This document shows, one piece after another, positions 47,622-56,162 of a stretch of DNA of 64,000 nt (its first letter is position 1; the number at the start of each line of letters is the position of its first letter). Source of the stretch: Pseudomonas luteola NBRC 103146. Its GTDB lineage: Bacteria; Pseudomonadota; Gammaproteobacteria; Pseudomonadales; Pseudomonadaceae. Below the pieces are notes generated by a model, which was not told where the DNA came from, did not search any database, and saw only the letters and a list, made by a program, of their open reading frames with translations. Made by a program: the position numbers and the translations under genes. The DNA lies in NCBI RefSeq assembly GCF_002091675.1, contig NZ_BDAE01000006.1, positions 62,001 through 126,000 on the forward strand. The letters are read 5' to 3'.

Positions 47622-49374
47622 TGACCGCCTGATTTCTAGCCTGCGCATCGAAAGCGAACAGGACATCGTCTGGTGTCGCCAACGTGCCAAGCAGCTTGCC
47701 GATTGGATTGGGCTACCCAGGCTCGACCAGATTCGCGTTGCCACCACGGTTTCTGAGTTGGCACGCAATATCTACCAGTACGCCAAACAGGGTCGATTCA
47801 GCTTTTACATGATGACCACTGCCGAAGGGCGCCTGAACGGCCTGCGATTTGAAGCGCAGGACAACGGTGCAGGCATCCAGAATCTGGACGATATCCTTAA
47901 TGGCAGCTACGTCTCTCAGACCGGTATGGGTGTAGGTCTGCGGGGCGCCCAGCGCCTGATGGATGATTTCCAGATTGACACCTCTTCGAGCGGTACCCGC
48001 ATCCGCGCCGCCAAATACCTGTCCGTACCTAAGCCCTTTCCCAGCGAGGCGGAGCTGAGCCGGTTGCTGCATCAGCTCACCGACAAGAGTGCGCTGGACC
48101 CTTACAAGGAAATGCAGCTCCAGAGCGAAGACCTGCTGGTGACCACCTCGGAACTGCGCGCCAAGCAGCAGGAACTGGAGGACACCAACAAGGAGCTGGA
48201 GGAAACCAACAAGGGGGTTGTGGCCCTGTACTCCGAGCTGGAAAAGACCGCTCAGGAGCTGCAGGATGCCAGCGAAGCCAAGAGTCGCTTCTTCTCCAAC
48301 ATGACCCATGAGTTCCGGACGCCGATCAACATTATCGAGAACATCTCGAAGCTCCTGATCTCCGGTCAGGACGGACCACTGAATGGAGAACAGTACCGTC
48401 AGGTCAAATTCATCAGTGATGCTGCTGCCGAACTCTCAACCTTGGTCAATGAGCTACTGGATCTGGCTGAAGTGCAGTCCGGTCGAATGAAAGTCATGGC
48501 TGAACCGTTCAGCCTGAATGAACTTCTGGAGCGAATCGAAGCCTTTGCCGCCGCGCTTTCGTTCCGCTACGAGAATATCAGCTACCGGCTCGACCGCCTG
48601 CCGGAAGACGTCATTCTGAATACGGACCGGGAGCGTCTGTTCCAGATCCTGCGCAACCTGATTTCCAATGCTTTCAAGTACACGCCCAAGGGTAGCGTGA
48701 CGATTCGCTGTTTTCGCCCGGACGACCAGCAGATCGAATTCATGGTGGCCGACACCGGAATCGGCATTTCCGAAGAAAACCAGAAAAAGGTATTCGACGA
48801 GTTCTACCGCATCAAATCACCGGGCAGGAAGAACATTGAAGGGACGGGGCTGGGCTTGTCCCTGGCGCAGAAGGTGGCCACCCTGCTCAAAGGCGAAATT
48901 GATCTGACCAGCCAGGAAGGCGTGGGCAGCAAGTTTTACCTGCGCATCCCGATAGCGCTGGAGGAAAACGCCTCCACGCTCGAGCAGAACGCCCTCGCCG
49001 GCATGACGATTCTGCTGATTGACGACAGCGAAGCCGATCGCTATATCGTTACCCGCGCCCTGGAAAGCTACGCCCCGATCATGATCGAGGCTGATAGCGC
49101 CAAGGCCAGCATGGACAAGCTCAATGCCGTGCGACCAGATATCATCTTCCGTGACCTCGATCTGCCGGATATCAGCGGTGAAGAGCTGCTGGAGAGCATG
49201 GACTGGTCCATGCACCGTCGCGTCTTGGTCAACACGGCCAAGGCTCTTAATGATGAAGAGCTGGCCCGTCTCAGACCCTATTGCCATGCCATTCTGCAAA
49301 AATCCCAACCTGGGTATCTTGAGCAGTTGCTCTGTCAGGTACAGAGTTTGTCCAGGAGCTTGAGAAATGAGTGA
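47614..49374 (+). CDS. Stressosome-linked hybrid kinase with N-terminal RsbT/RsbW-like ATPase
   Basis: This 586-residue soluble protein has four modules. An N-terminal RsbT-like GHKL ATPase (~1-135; TTVSELARNIYQYAKQG, AQDNGAGIQNLDD, TGMGVGLRGAQRLMDDF) leads into a long coiled coil (~165-225; SELRAKQQELEDTNKELEET). HisKA/HATPase follows (~230-455) with phospho-His in FFSNMTHEFRTPIN and VADTGIGISEENQ/GTGLGLSLAQKVA, then a receiver (~470-586; ILLIDDSEADRYIV, acceptor Asp in IIFRDLDLPDISGEE). It has no membrane segment, so its input is probably cytoplasmic, plausibly from RsbT or RsbS. The start overlaps the previous stop by 8 nt. Confidence 0.9.
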   Translation: MPNDRLISSLRIESEQDIVWCRQRAKQLADWIGLPRLDQIRVATTVSELARNIYQYAKQGRFSFYMMTTAEGRLNGLRFEAQDNGAGIQNLDDILNGSYVSQTGMGVGLRGAQRLMDDFQIDTSSSGTRIRAAKYLSVPKPFPSEAELSRLLHQLTDKSALDPYKEMQLQSEDLLVTTSELRAKQQELEDTNKELEETNKGVVALYSELEKTAQELQDASEAKSRFFSNMTHEFRTPINIIENISKLLISGQDGPLNGEQYRQVKFISDAAAELSTLVNELLDLAEVQSGRMKVMAEPFSLNELLERIEAFAAALSFRYENISYRLDRLPEDVILNTDRERLFQILRNLISNAFKYTPKGSVTIRCFRPDDQQIEFMVADTGIGISEENQKKVFDEFYRIKSPGRKNIEGTGLGLSLAQKVATLLKGEIDLTSQEGVGSKFYLRIPIALEENASTLEQNALAGMTILLIDDSEADRYIVTRALESYAPIMIEADSAKASMDKLNAVRPDIIFRDLDLPDISGEELLESMDWSMHRRVLVNTAKALNDEELARLRPYCHAILQKSQPGYLEQLLCQVQSLSRSLRNE

Positions 49375-50482
49375 CCGTAAGCGCATCGTCATCATTGATG
49401 ATACGGATGCGAACCGTTATGTGCTGCGGAAGATTCTGCTGTCCCAGCCTGACTTCGATATTCTCGAGGCCGGAAGCGGCAGTGCTGGCCTCGAGCTGAT
49501 CAACGATCAGACCAGCCTGGTGATCATTGATATCAACCTGCCGGACATGAGCGGCTTCGAACTGATTCAGGCCATTGAAAAGAAGCTGGATCAGAACAAG
49601 ATGCCGGCCATTATCAATATTTCGGCCACGTTCGTCAGCGGCAAGGACAAGGCTATGGGGCTCAACCAGGGCGCCCAAGCCTATCTGACCCACCCGATCA
49701 ACCGGGACGAAGTCCTGGCTACCATTTCGTCCCTGCTCAAATCGAGCACTCGTCTGGCGAGCATCGAAAACCAGCGCAACGTCGCCATTGCCCGCAGTGA
49801 AAACCTGGAGGCCGAAAAGATCATGCTGGAGCGCTTCATGCGTTCGCTGAACCATGACCTTCGCTCCCCGCTGACTGCCGCGACCATGGTAGCCAGCCTC
49901 ATGCGTCGCACGCCTGCCCGACGCACCGATGACATGCTGAAGCTGCTCGAGGAAAACCTGCAGCGCATGAATCAGATGATCACGAACGTACTGGATATTT
50001 CCCATACCAGTCTGGGTGGCGGCGTTAAGCTACACGGCGAGAGGCTAAATCTGGGTACATTGCTTGGCGAGGCAGTCAGCAACCTGCGTATTCAGATAAC
50101 GAACGAAATTACGCTAACCCTCAATTCGCCCGAACAAATCGTCTATTGGGACAAACACGCCTTCCTGCGAATCATCGATAATCTAGTCATCAATGCTTCC
50201 AAGCATGGCGCTCCAGACACTCGAATTGAAGTCAGTCAGAAAATGTCTGCCGAACGCATTGTCCTATGCGTTCGCAACCAGGGCCGGATGCCTGACGAGG
50301 TATTGGTCAACCTGGCAACGCCTTATTTCATTTCCACCCGCAGCGATGATCGCGGCTGGGGACTGGGCCTTCCCATCGTCAAGGCGTTATGTGAAAGCTT
50401 TGGCGGCCATGCTGAATTCAAGAATATTGACGACCACGTCGTGGTGGAAGTCCACCTGCCCTCTACGGTGCCATCCACCTGA
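49367..50482 (+). CDS. Receiver-histidine kinase protein, end of stressosome operon
   Basis: This 371-residue soluble protein has an N-terminal receiver (~1-125; RIVIIDDTDANRYVLRKILL, acceptor Asp in LVIIDINLPDMSGFE) joined to a HisKA/HATPase kinase (~150-365; SLNHDLRSPLTAATMVASLM, NLVINASKHGAPDTR, RGWGLGLPIVKALCESFGG). It overlaps the preceding hybrid kinase by 8 nt and both lack membrane segments, so a two-protein phosphorelay is likely. There is no DNA-binding or GGDEF output in the operon; the final target is elsewhere or is the kinase itself. Confidence 0.9.
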   Translation: MSDRKRIVIIDDTDANRYVLRKILLSQPDFDILEAGSGSAGLELINDQTSLVIIDINLPDMSGFELIQAIEKKLDQNKMPAIINISATFVSGKDKAMGLNQGAQAYLTHPINRDEVLATISSLLKSSTRLASIENQRNVAIARSENLEAEKIMLERFMRSLNHDLRSPLTAATMVASLMRRTPARRTDDMLKLLEENLQRMNQMITNVLDISHTSLGGGVKLHGERLNLGTLLGEAVSNLRIQITNEITLTLNSPEQIVYWDKHAFLRIIDNLVINASKHGAPDTRIEVSQKMSAERIVLCVRNQGRMPDEVLVNLATPYFISTRSDDRGWGLGLPIVKALCESFGGHAEFKNIDDHVVVEVHLPSTVPST

Positions 50483-50502
50483 TTGCTGCCCTGCCCACTC
50501 AA

Positions 50503-50523
50503 GGAGCCCCACCGGAGGGCTCC
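50503..50523. terminator. Terminator between stressosome operon and convergent gene
   Basis: GGAGCCC (50503-50509) pairs with GGGCTCC (50517-50523) around a 7-nt loop in the 47-bp gap between convergent genes. It lacks a T tract. Confidence 0.6.
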
Positions 50524-50529
50524 GCAGCA

Positions 50530-50925
50530 TCAGGCGATCACGTCCAAAGCTCGCTCAAGATGCTCATGCAGATAGGGACTGTGCTCAATGCATTTGTCGA
50601 TAAGAAACTCCGAGCACAGGTCCTGTAGCGACTGCTTGGATGCTGCATATTCTTCCAGTGCCCGCGCGGTACTCCAGTCCTGACCGGCATAGACCAGCGC
50701 CAGCAGTTCAACCAGTTGTTCGTGGGTCAGACCGGATATCGCCTCCCGCAAGCGCTGTTCGGCCAGTGTTTCACCGATCAGTGAGCCTGTGGCGGATTCG
50801 CCTCCCAATCCCAAGCCTCCTCCCAGCCCGGTACCAAACCCGTCATGGGTAAGTTGGGTACAGGTTGCCAATGCCGCGATAGCTTTTATCTGCTCGCGGC
50901 TGAGATATTCGAGTCGCTGCGTCAT
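50530..50925 (-). CDS. Hypothetical protein, possibly DUF3775
   Basis: This 131-residue cytoplasmic protein has a Gly-rich stretch FGTGLGGGLGLGGESATGS in the middle. The C-terminal half (LTHEQLVELLALVYAGQDW ... CIEHSPYLHEHLERALDVIA) resembles DUF3775, though I hold this loosely. The ribosome site GGAGAAAGG precedes the ATG. It is convergent with the stressosome operon and ends 47 nt from it; norR lies behind it on the same strand. Function is unknown. Confidence 0.68.
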   Translation of the reverse strand: MTQRLEYLSREQIKAIAALATCTQLTHDGFGTGLGGGLGLGGESATGSLIGETLAEQRLREAISGLTHEQLVELLALVYAGQDWSTARALEEYAASKQSLQDLCSEFLIDKCIEHSPYLHEHLERALDVIA

Positions 50926-51022
50926 ATCCTTTCTCCTGCTCGATGCACTATTGGACCGCTCCGGATACCCATGGTGCAGCGGCGCTTGAACCCAAAACCT
51001 GATCTGGATCAGGTTAGCTACA

Positions 51023-52573
51023 TCACTTGATCCCCAATCGCTTGGCCAGGCGGCTCAGGTTGGCACGGTCAACGGCCAGTTCACGGGCTACATCCGCCCA
51101 CCGATGGTGATGCCGCTCGAGCGATGCTTCAATCAATTGCTTCTGATAGGTATCTACCGCTTCGCGCAAGGGAAGACTAACAGGCAGGTCGGGCCTTTCA
51201 ACAGCAGGCGTTATGTCTGCAATGGGTGTTGCAGTGGGCAGATCCAGCGAGCGGCTGTCGATACTCAGGATACGGGGCCGCTCGCCGTGGCTCGACAGCG
51301 CCTTGAGTGCGGCGCGACTGATCAGGTGCTCCAGCTCGCGCACATTCCCAGGCCAGTCATAGGTCAATAATGACTTCTGAGCCTCAGGACTCAGGCGCAG
51401 GCTACGCAATCCTAATCGCGCCCTGTTCTCCTCAAGAAAGTAGCCGGCCAGCAGCAGTACATCACGTCCACGCTCGCGCAAGGCGGGCACCTTCAGTGGG
51501 TACACACTCAAACGATGGTAGAGATCTGCCCTGAAGCGGCCGGCTTTTACCTCTTCAGCCAGATCGCGGTTGGTGGCAGTGATGATCCGAACATCAACAT
51601 GATGCTCACGATCCGAGCCTACCCGCTGTAGCTGACCACTCTGTAGAACCCGGAGCAATTTGGCTTGAGCCGCCAAAGGCATTTCACCCACCTCATCCAG
51701 AAACAGCGTCCCGCCATTGGCCAGATCGAACTTGCCGCTGCGCTCGCTGATCGCTCCGGAAAAGGCGCCACGCACATGCCCGAACAACTCGCTTTCGACC
51801 AGGGTTTCCGGCAGCGCCGCACAATTGATGCTGATCAAGGGCCGGCGTGCACGGGCAGACTGCGCGTGAATGGCTTCGGCCACCAGCTCCTTGCCAACAC
51901 CGGTCTCTCCCGTCACCAATACGGTCAGGTCGCTATCCCCTACAAGAGCGATCTGCTGCAGGAGCTGCTTGTGTGCAGCACTCTGCCCGATCAGCTCACG
52001 GGTTCGCACCTGACCTGCTGCCTGCTTGTAGAGTTCGGCCAACTGGCTTTCATCGGCCACGCGTCGCGTCAAAGCATTGATCCGCTCGGCTGCTGTTACG
52101 GTGGCCGAAGCCAGACTGGCAAAGGCTTGCAGCATGTCCAGATCCACAGTGCCGAAACGCGCTTCGTCCAGGGCATCGAGTGTCAGCAAGCCCCAGACCT
52201 GATCCTGCACATACAGCGGGCAGCCCAGGCAGTCATGGACCTCAAGAGCTTCATGGCCCTCAACCAGACCGTCATAGGGATCGGGCAAGTCGCAGTCTGC
52301 TGCAAAGCGGGTCGGCCCTCGATGTTCGATCAGCGCCTTGAGCCGCGGGTGCTCACTGATGCGAAAGCGCCGCCCTAACGTATCAGGGCTGAGCCCCTGT
52401 ACGGCTAGTGGTATCAGTTGATCGCCATCCAGCCTGAGCAAGGCAACGGCATCGCAGGGCAGCAACTCCCGAAGTGCCAGCAATAATTTGCGATAGCGCT
52501 CTTGCTCCGGCAGCTCTCGGGACAGGTCGGCGACCAGGGGAATCAGTGCAGACAACAACGGAGCCGTGGTCAT
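51023..52573 (-). CDS. norR: NO-responsive sigma-54 activator NorR/FhpR
   Basis: This 516-residue bacterial enhancer-binding protein has an N-terminal GAF domain (~20-170) that binds non-haem iron and senses NO in NorR. The AAA+ domain (~190-420) has Walker [16 protein letters not shown], Walker [15 protein letters not shown] and the sigma-54 loop GAFSGA (Thr replaced by Ser relative to the usual GAFTGA). A C-terminal Fis-type helix-turn-helix ends it ([23 protein letters not shown]). It is divergent from the flavohaemoprotein gene, as in Pseudomonas FhpR-fhp. A predicted NorR box overlaps its own start codon, suggesting autoregulation. Confidence 0.93.
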   Translation of the reverse strand: MTTAPLLSALIPLVADLSRELPEQERYRKLLLALRELLPCDAVALLRLDGDQLIPLAVQGLSPDTLGRRFRISEHPRLKALIEHRGPTRFAADCDLPDPYDGLVEGHEALEVHDCLGCPLYVQDQVWGLLTLDALDEARFGTVDLDMLQAFASLASATVTAAERINALTRRVADESQLAELYKQAAGQVRTRELIGQSAAHKQLLQQIALVGDSDLTVLVTGETGVGKELVAEAIHAQSARARRPLISINCAALPETLVESELFGHVRGAFSGAISERSGKFDLANGGTLFLDEVGEMPLAAQAKLLRVLQSGQLQRVGSDREHHVDVRIITATNRDLAEEVKAGRFRADLYHRLSVYPLKVPALRERGRDVLLLAGYFLEENRARLGLRSLRLSPEAQKSLLTYDWPGNVRELEHLISRAALKALSSHGERPRILSIDSRSLDLPTATPIADITPAVERPDLPVSLPLREAVDTYQKQLIEASLERHHHRWADVARELAVDRANLSRLAKRLGIK

Positions 52574-52625
52574 TATGACCTCTCATGGAGTCATTTTGAC
52601 AAAAACATTAAGCAGTCAAAATGAC
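52569..52625 (+). promoter_or_regulatory. Three NorR enhancer boxes
   Basis: Three perfect GTCA-N3-TGAC palindromes are present: 52569-52579 (spacer TTA), 52590-52600 (TTT) and 52615-52625 (AAA). The E. coli norVW promoter likewise uses three such sites. They lie 40-110 bp upstream of the proposed hmp -24 element; the first overlaps the norR start codon. Confidence 0.85.
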
Positions 52626-52665
52626 TCGAATCTATATAACCTATTGATTTTAAAAGCCCTCGCTA

Positions 52666-52683
52666 TTGGCATGCCTCGTGTAT
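52666..52683 (+). promoter_or_regulatory. Candidate sigma-54 promoter of hmp
   Basis: TTGGCATGCCTCGTGTAT has GG at 52668-52669 and, after 10 nt, GT in place of the usual GC. Its position just upstream of hmp (ATG 52716) and downstream of the NorR boxes supports it despite the imperfect -12. Confidence 0.55.
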
Positions 52684-52715
52684 TACTTAGGTAAAGCCAA
52701 CGCAGGAGCTGAACC

Positions 52716-53897
52716 ATGTTAACCGCTCAACAACGCACAATCATCAAGTCCACCGTTCCGCTGCTGGAAACCGGAGGTGAGGTGTTGACGACTCACTTCT
52801 ACAAGATGATGCTCAACGAGTACCCGCAGGTCCGCCCCTTGTTCAACCAGGCGCATCAGGCCAGTGGCGCCCAGCCTCGTGCCCTGGCCAATGGCGTACT
52901 CATGTATGCCCGTCATATCGACCAGCTGGAGGCACTCGGCCCGCTGGTGGCTCAGATCGTCAACAAGCATGTCGCCTTGCAGATTCTGCCGGAACATTAT
53001 CCCATCGTAGGGACCTGCCTGCTGCGGGCTATTCGCGAGGTATTGGGCCAGGAAATCGCTACCGACGAAGTGATCGATGCCTGGGCCGCAGCCTACGGTC
53101 AGCTGGCCGATATCCTGATCAGCGCAGAGGAAGATCTGTACGCCACTCATGAGGCAGCCCCCGGCGGCTGGCGTGGCGGTCGCTGGTTCCGCGTTGCCCG
53201 CAAGGTGGTAGAGAGTGACGAGATCACGTCCTTTTACCTGGTACCCGAGGACGGCGGAGCCCTGCTGGACTTTCAACCGGGCCAATACATTGGCATGCGC
53301 CTGAATCTGGAGGGTGAAGAGGTACGCCGTAATTACTCGTTATCGGCACGCGCCAACGGTCGCGAATACCGCATCAGCGTTAAGCGCGAGGCCGATGGCC
53401 GTGTTTCCAATTACCTGCACGATCAGGTAAACGAAGGGGATCGTCTTGAGCTTTTCCCACCGGCAGGCGAGTTCACGCTCAGGCCATCTGACAAGCCTCT
53501 GGTCTTCATTACCGCTGGTGTCGGCATCACTCCGGCACTCACCATGTTGGAAGCGGCACTCGAAACCCGTCGTCCCATTACCTTTATCCACTGCGCCCGC
53601 GACGCAGGCGTCCAAGCCTTCCGCCCGTGGCTCGAAGCGCAGAAGGCAAAGCATCCTCAGCTACGCTGCTACTTCTGCTACAGCCATCCGCGTCCCGAGG
53701 ATCGGGGCGATGCAAACGGACTTTTAACACATGCACTACTGGAGCAGTGGCTACCCGAGAACCGCGACCTGGATGCCTACTTCCTGGGTCCAAAGCCCTT
53801 CATGGCCCTGATCAAGCGTGAGCTGAAAGCGCTGGGTGTACCTGAAGCGCAAAGTCATTATGAATTCTTTGGGCCAGCAGCATCGTTGGAAGCCTGA
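52716..53897 (+). CDS. hmp: Flavohaemoprotein, nitric oxide dioxygenase
   Basis: Hmp (Fhp) oxidises NO to nitrate with O2 and NAD(P)H, in the cytoplasm. The 393-residue protein has a globin domain (~1-140; proximal haem His in NKHVALQILPEHYPIVG, distal-side THFYKMML), an FAD domain (~150-260; RNYSLSARANGREYRISVKRE) and an NAD domain (~260-393; FITAGVGITPALTML, AYFLGPKPFMALIKRE). Length matches the family. It is expressed from a promoter with three NorR boxes and followed by a good terminator. Confidence 0.96.
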   Translation: MLTAQQRTIIKSTVPLLETGGEVLTTHFYKMMLNEYPQVRPLFNQAHQASGAQPRALANGVLMYARHIDQLEALGPLVAQIVNKHVALQILPEHYPIVGTCLLRAIREVLGQEIATDEVIDAWAAAYGQLADILISAEEDLYATHEAAPGGWRGGRWFRVARKVVESDEITSFYLVPEDGGALLDFQPGQYIGMRLNLEGEEVRRNYSLSARANGREYRISVKREADGRVSNYLHDQVNEGDRLELFPPAGEFTLRPSDKPLVFITAGVGITPALTMLEAALETRRPITFIHCARDAGVQAFRPWLEAQKAKHPQLRCYFCYSHPRPEDRGDANGLLTHALLEQWLPENRDLDAYFLGPKPFMALIKRELKALGVPEAQSHYEFFGPAASLEA

Positions 53898-53903
53898 GTA
53901 AAG

Positions 53904-53929
53904 AGGCGGGTCTCAACGGCCCGCCTTTT
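53904..53929 (+). terminator. Intrinsic terminator of hmp
   Basis: AGGCGGG (53904-53910) pairs with CCCGCCT (53920-53926), followed by TTTT within TTTTAATTCACTTTT, 7 nt after the stop. Confidence 0.85.
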
Positions 53930-53999
53930 AATTCACTTTTATTGAGCAAAAGGCTCATTATTATTTATTAGATCGATCCCAACAGGCTCGCTAGGATAA

Positions 54000-54033
54000 A
54001 GAGGCTATTACCTGCGTGCCTATAAAAGCCTCT
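54000..54033 (+). repeat. Inverted repeat in the leader of the HPP-CBS gene
   Basis: AGAGGCT (54000-54006) and AGCCTCT (54027-54033) are perfect reverse complements with a 20-nt spacer, ending 8 nt before the GTG start of the HPP gene. No Shine-Dalgarno is visible between it and the start, so the structure may influence translation. Confidence 0.5.
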
Positions 54034-54040
54034 AATAATC

Positions 54041-55219
54041 GTGAAAAAAAGACTGCGTTCCTTGCTGCCCTGGTTCAAGCGTTTTAAACCCGTTGCCGTC
54101 AAAGCCCCGCCCCGTGAACTGGTCCGTGCCACGCTTGGCGCCTGCCTGGGCATGGTAGCCAGCGTTCTGGCGTGTACTCACTTCTACGGACTCGAGATTG
54201 CTCTGCGAATTGCAGCCCCTATCGGTGCATCAGCCCTGCTGCTGTTTGCTGTCTCGTCCAGTCCTCTGGCGCAACCCTGGTCGATTATCGGCGGCAACGT
54301 AGTGGCTGCTGGAATTGGTGCACTGGTTGGCCAGTGGATCGACCATACCCTGCTGGCCGCCGCGGTGGCAATGGCGCTGACCATCGTGACCATGTTCAGC
54401 CTGCGTTGCCTCCATCCACCGGGCATCGCAGTTGTCGTGGCAGTCAGCTTGGGCGGGCCGGCCTTTCAACAACTCGGTCTGTACATCATGCTGCCGGTGG
54501 CGCTCTGTTCGCTAATCGTTCTGGCAGGCGCCCTGATCTACAACAACCTGACTCGCCTGCCTTACCCAAAGGCTCCGGCGCCCGCTGTCAATCCGCATAA
54601 CACACGAGACCCGCTTCCGTCGCAGCGTGCGGGCTTTACGACGGCAGATCTTGAGCTTGCCATGAAGGAGTTTGGTGGCTTTGTCGACATCACTCGAGAC
54701 GACCTTGAGTCCCTGGTCCGTCAGACCGAGCGCCACGCCTTGAGTCGTAGCATGGGCGCCATCACCGCCGCTCAGATCATGTCGCGGGACCTACAGATCG
54801 CCCATCCTGACACGCGGCTACAGGATGCCTGGAATCTGCTGGAATCTCATCACTTGAAAGCGCTGCCGATTCTTGATGAGGCAAAGCATCTGGTGGGCAT
54901 CGTGACCCTAGCCGACCTGTTCAAGGCCATCGAGCCGGGCTCGCCGAACGCGCAGGGTAATCCAGGCGATATCCCGCTTGAGCGCTTTATGACACGCCAT
55001 GTGCAATGTGTGCGGGATACCACCCATATCGTGGAGCTGGTGTCACTGCTTTCAGACAAGGGCCTGCATTACCTGCCTGTCCTGGATGAGCCGGGCAACC
55101 TGGTCGGCATCATCAGCCAGACCGACCTGATCGCTGCGCTCTACCAACGCTGGTTGAAGAACGTACTGACGCACCGTGAGGCGGCCAATCAGCGCACCTC
55201 CGAGGAAAGCGCCGCCTGA
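54041..55219 (+). CDS. HPP-family membrane protein with CBS pair
   Basis: This 392-residue protein has four to five hydrophobic helices in residues 30-175 containing the family motif CLHPPGIAVVVAVSLGGP. A linker and a cytoplasmic CBS (Bateman) module follow at about 245-370, with two repeats (IMSRDLQIAHPDTRLQDAW ... and FMTRHVQCVRDTTHIVEL ...). HPP proteins have been linked to nitrite transport in plants and cyanobacteria; the position after the NO dioxygenase gene fits a nitrogen-oxide role but this is inference. The start is GTG 54041 (MKKRLRSLLPWFKRF) with no clear ribosome site. Confidence 0.85.
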   Translation: MKKRLRSLLPWFKRFKPVAVKAPPRELVRATLGACLGMVASVLACTHFYGLEIALRIAAPIGASALLLFAVSSSPLAQPWSIIGGNVVAAGIGALVGQWIDHTLLAAAVAMALTIVTMFSLRCLHPPGIAVVVAVSLGGPAFQQLGLYIMLPVALCSLIVLAGALIYNNLTRLPYPKAPAPAVNPHNTRDPLPSQRAGFTTADLELAMKEFGGFVDITRDDLESLVRQTERHALSRSMGAITAAQIMSRDLQIAHPDTRLQDAWNLLESHHLKALPILDEAKHLVGIVTLADLFKAIEPGSPNAQGNPGDIPLERFMTRHVQCVRDTTHIVELVSLLSDKGLHYLPVLDEPGNLVGIISQTDLIAALYQRWLKNVLTHREAANQRTSEESAA

Positions 55220-55223
55220 TTCA

Positions 55224-55253
55224 GAGGGCGCATGGCCTTAACCATGCGCCCTC
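55224..55253. terminator. Bidirectional terminator hairpin
   Basis: A 12-bp perfect stem, GAGGGCGCATGG (55224-55235) with CCATGCGCCCTC (55242-55253), and a 6-nt loop, between the convergent HPP and LysR genes. Confidence 0.75.
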
Positions 55254-55259
55254 CTGGGA

Positions 55260-56117
55260 TCATCCCTCCCAACGCTGGGACCAGTCTGCGTCCTCACCGA
55301 TCACGTCTCGCAGCAACTGGATCGCATCCTGAAGCACGGGCGTTTCCTTGTCCCGTGAGTACACCAGATACGTGGGATAGGTGAATTCCGGCGCTCGCTC
55401 CACCCGTTGTAAAATGCCGTTATCCAGATAACTCTGAACAACGCGCGTCCTGAAATATCCTGCACCTCCATTCTGTACAAGGTACTGCAAGGCCAGAGGC
55501 CCCAGACTGAAAGAAAGCGCCGCTTTCGCCTTTTCGGGCATGGCTGCGTCGTGCTGCTTGCGAAAGGCCTCGCCCCAATCAATGTAGATGTAGGGCTCAG
55601 GTTGAGCTACCGAGCAGACCTGAATCAACTTTTCCTCCAGCACCTGCTCGACCTGCATTCCTGGCCAGTATTCCGGCTGATAGACCAGTGCCGCATCCAA
55701 CACGCCTTGCTCTACCTGCTGTTGCAGGCGACTGCTGTCGGCAATCTCAGCCCGTACCGCGTAGCCGGGCAATGCCTCCCGCAAACGCTTTACCCAATTG
55801 AGGATCAATGGATTGCTCAGGCTGACCTCCCCGCCTACCGTGAGCAGATTGCGAAACCCCTCCGGCAGCGGCAGGTCACGCCGCGCAGCGTCCCACGTCT
55901 GTACCAGCTGACTGGCATATCCGGCAAACACCTGACCATCTGCCGTCAGCCTGGCACCCGCCCGGTTACGCACGAACAGCCGGCACTGAAGCTGCGCTTC
56001 CAGATTCTGTACCCGCGCCGTGACCGCGGTTTGCGTCACATGCAGCCGTTCCGCCGCAGCCAGAAAGCTTCCAGTCCGGGCAATTTCAAGAAAGGTACGG
56101 GCCAGTTCAAGATCCAT
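55260..56117 (-). CDS. LysR-type transcriptional regulator
   Basis: This 285-residue regulator has an N-terminal winged helix (LARTFLEIARTGSFLAAAERL, then VTQTAVTARVQNLEAQL) and a C-terminal periplasmic-binding-like effector domain (from ~90). The gene lies back to back with pobR on the same strand, 45 nt downstream of it, and convergent with the HPP gene. Target genes are not evident: nothing is divergent from it. LysR genes near pobA sometimes govern aromatic catabolism, but there is no direct support here. Confidence 0.88.
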   Translation of the reverse strand: MDLELARTFLEIARTGSFLAAAERLHVTQTAVTARVQNLEAQLQCRLFVRNRAGARLTADGQVFAGYASQLVQTWDAARRDLPLPEGFRNLLTVGGEVSLSNPLILNWVKRLREALPGYAVRAEIADSSRLQQQVEQGVLDAALVYQPEYWPGMQVEQVLEEKLIQVCSVAQPEPYIYIDWGEAFRKQHDAAMPEKAKAALSFSLGPLALQYLVQNGGAGYFRTRVVQSYLDNGILQRVERAPEFTYPTYLVYSRDKETPVLQDAIQLLRDVIGEDADWSQRWEG

Positions 56118-56162
56118 GGGTATCCGATTATCGATAAGCGAGCCGTCAGTGTAGCCATGAAC

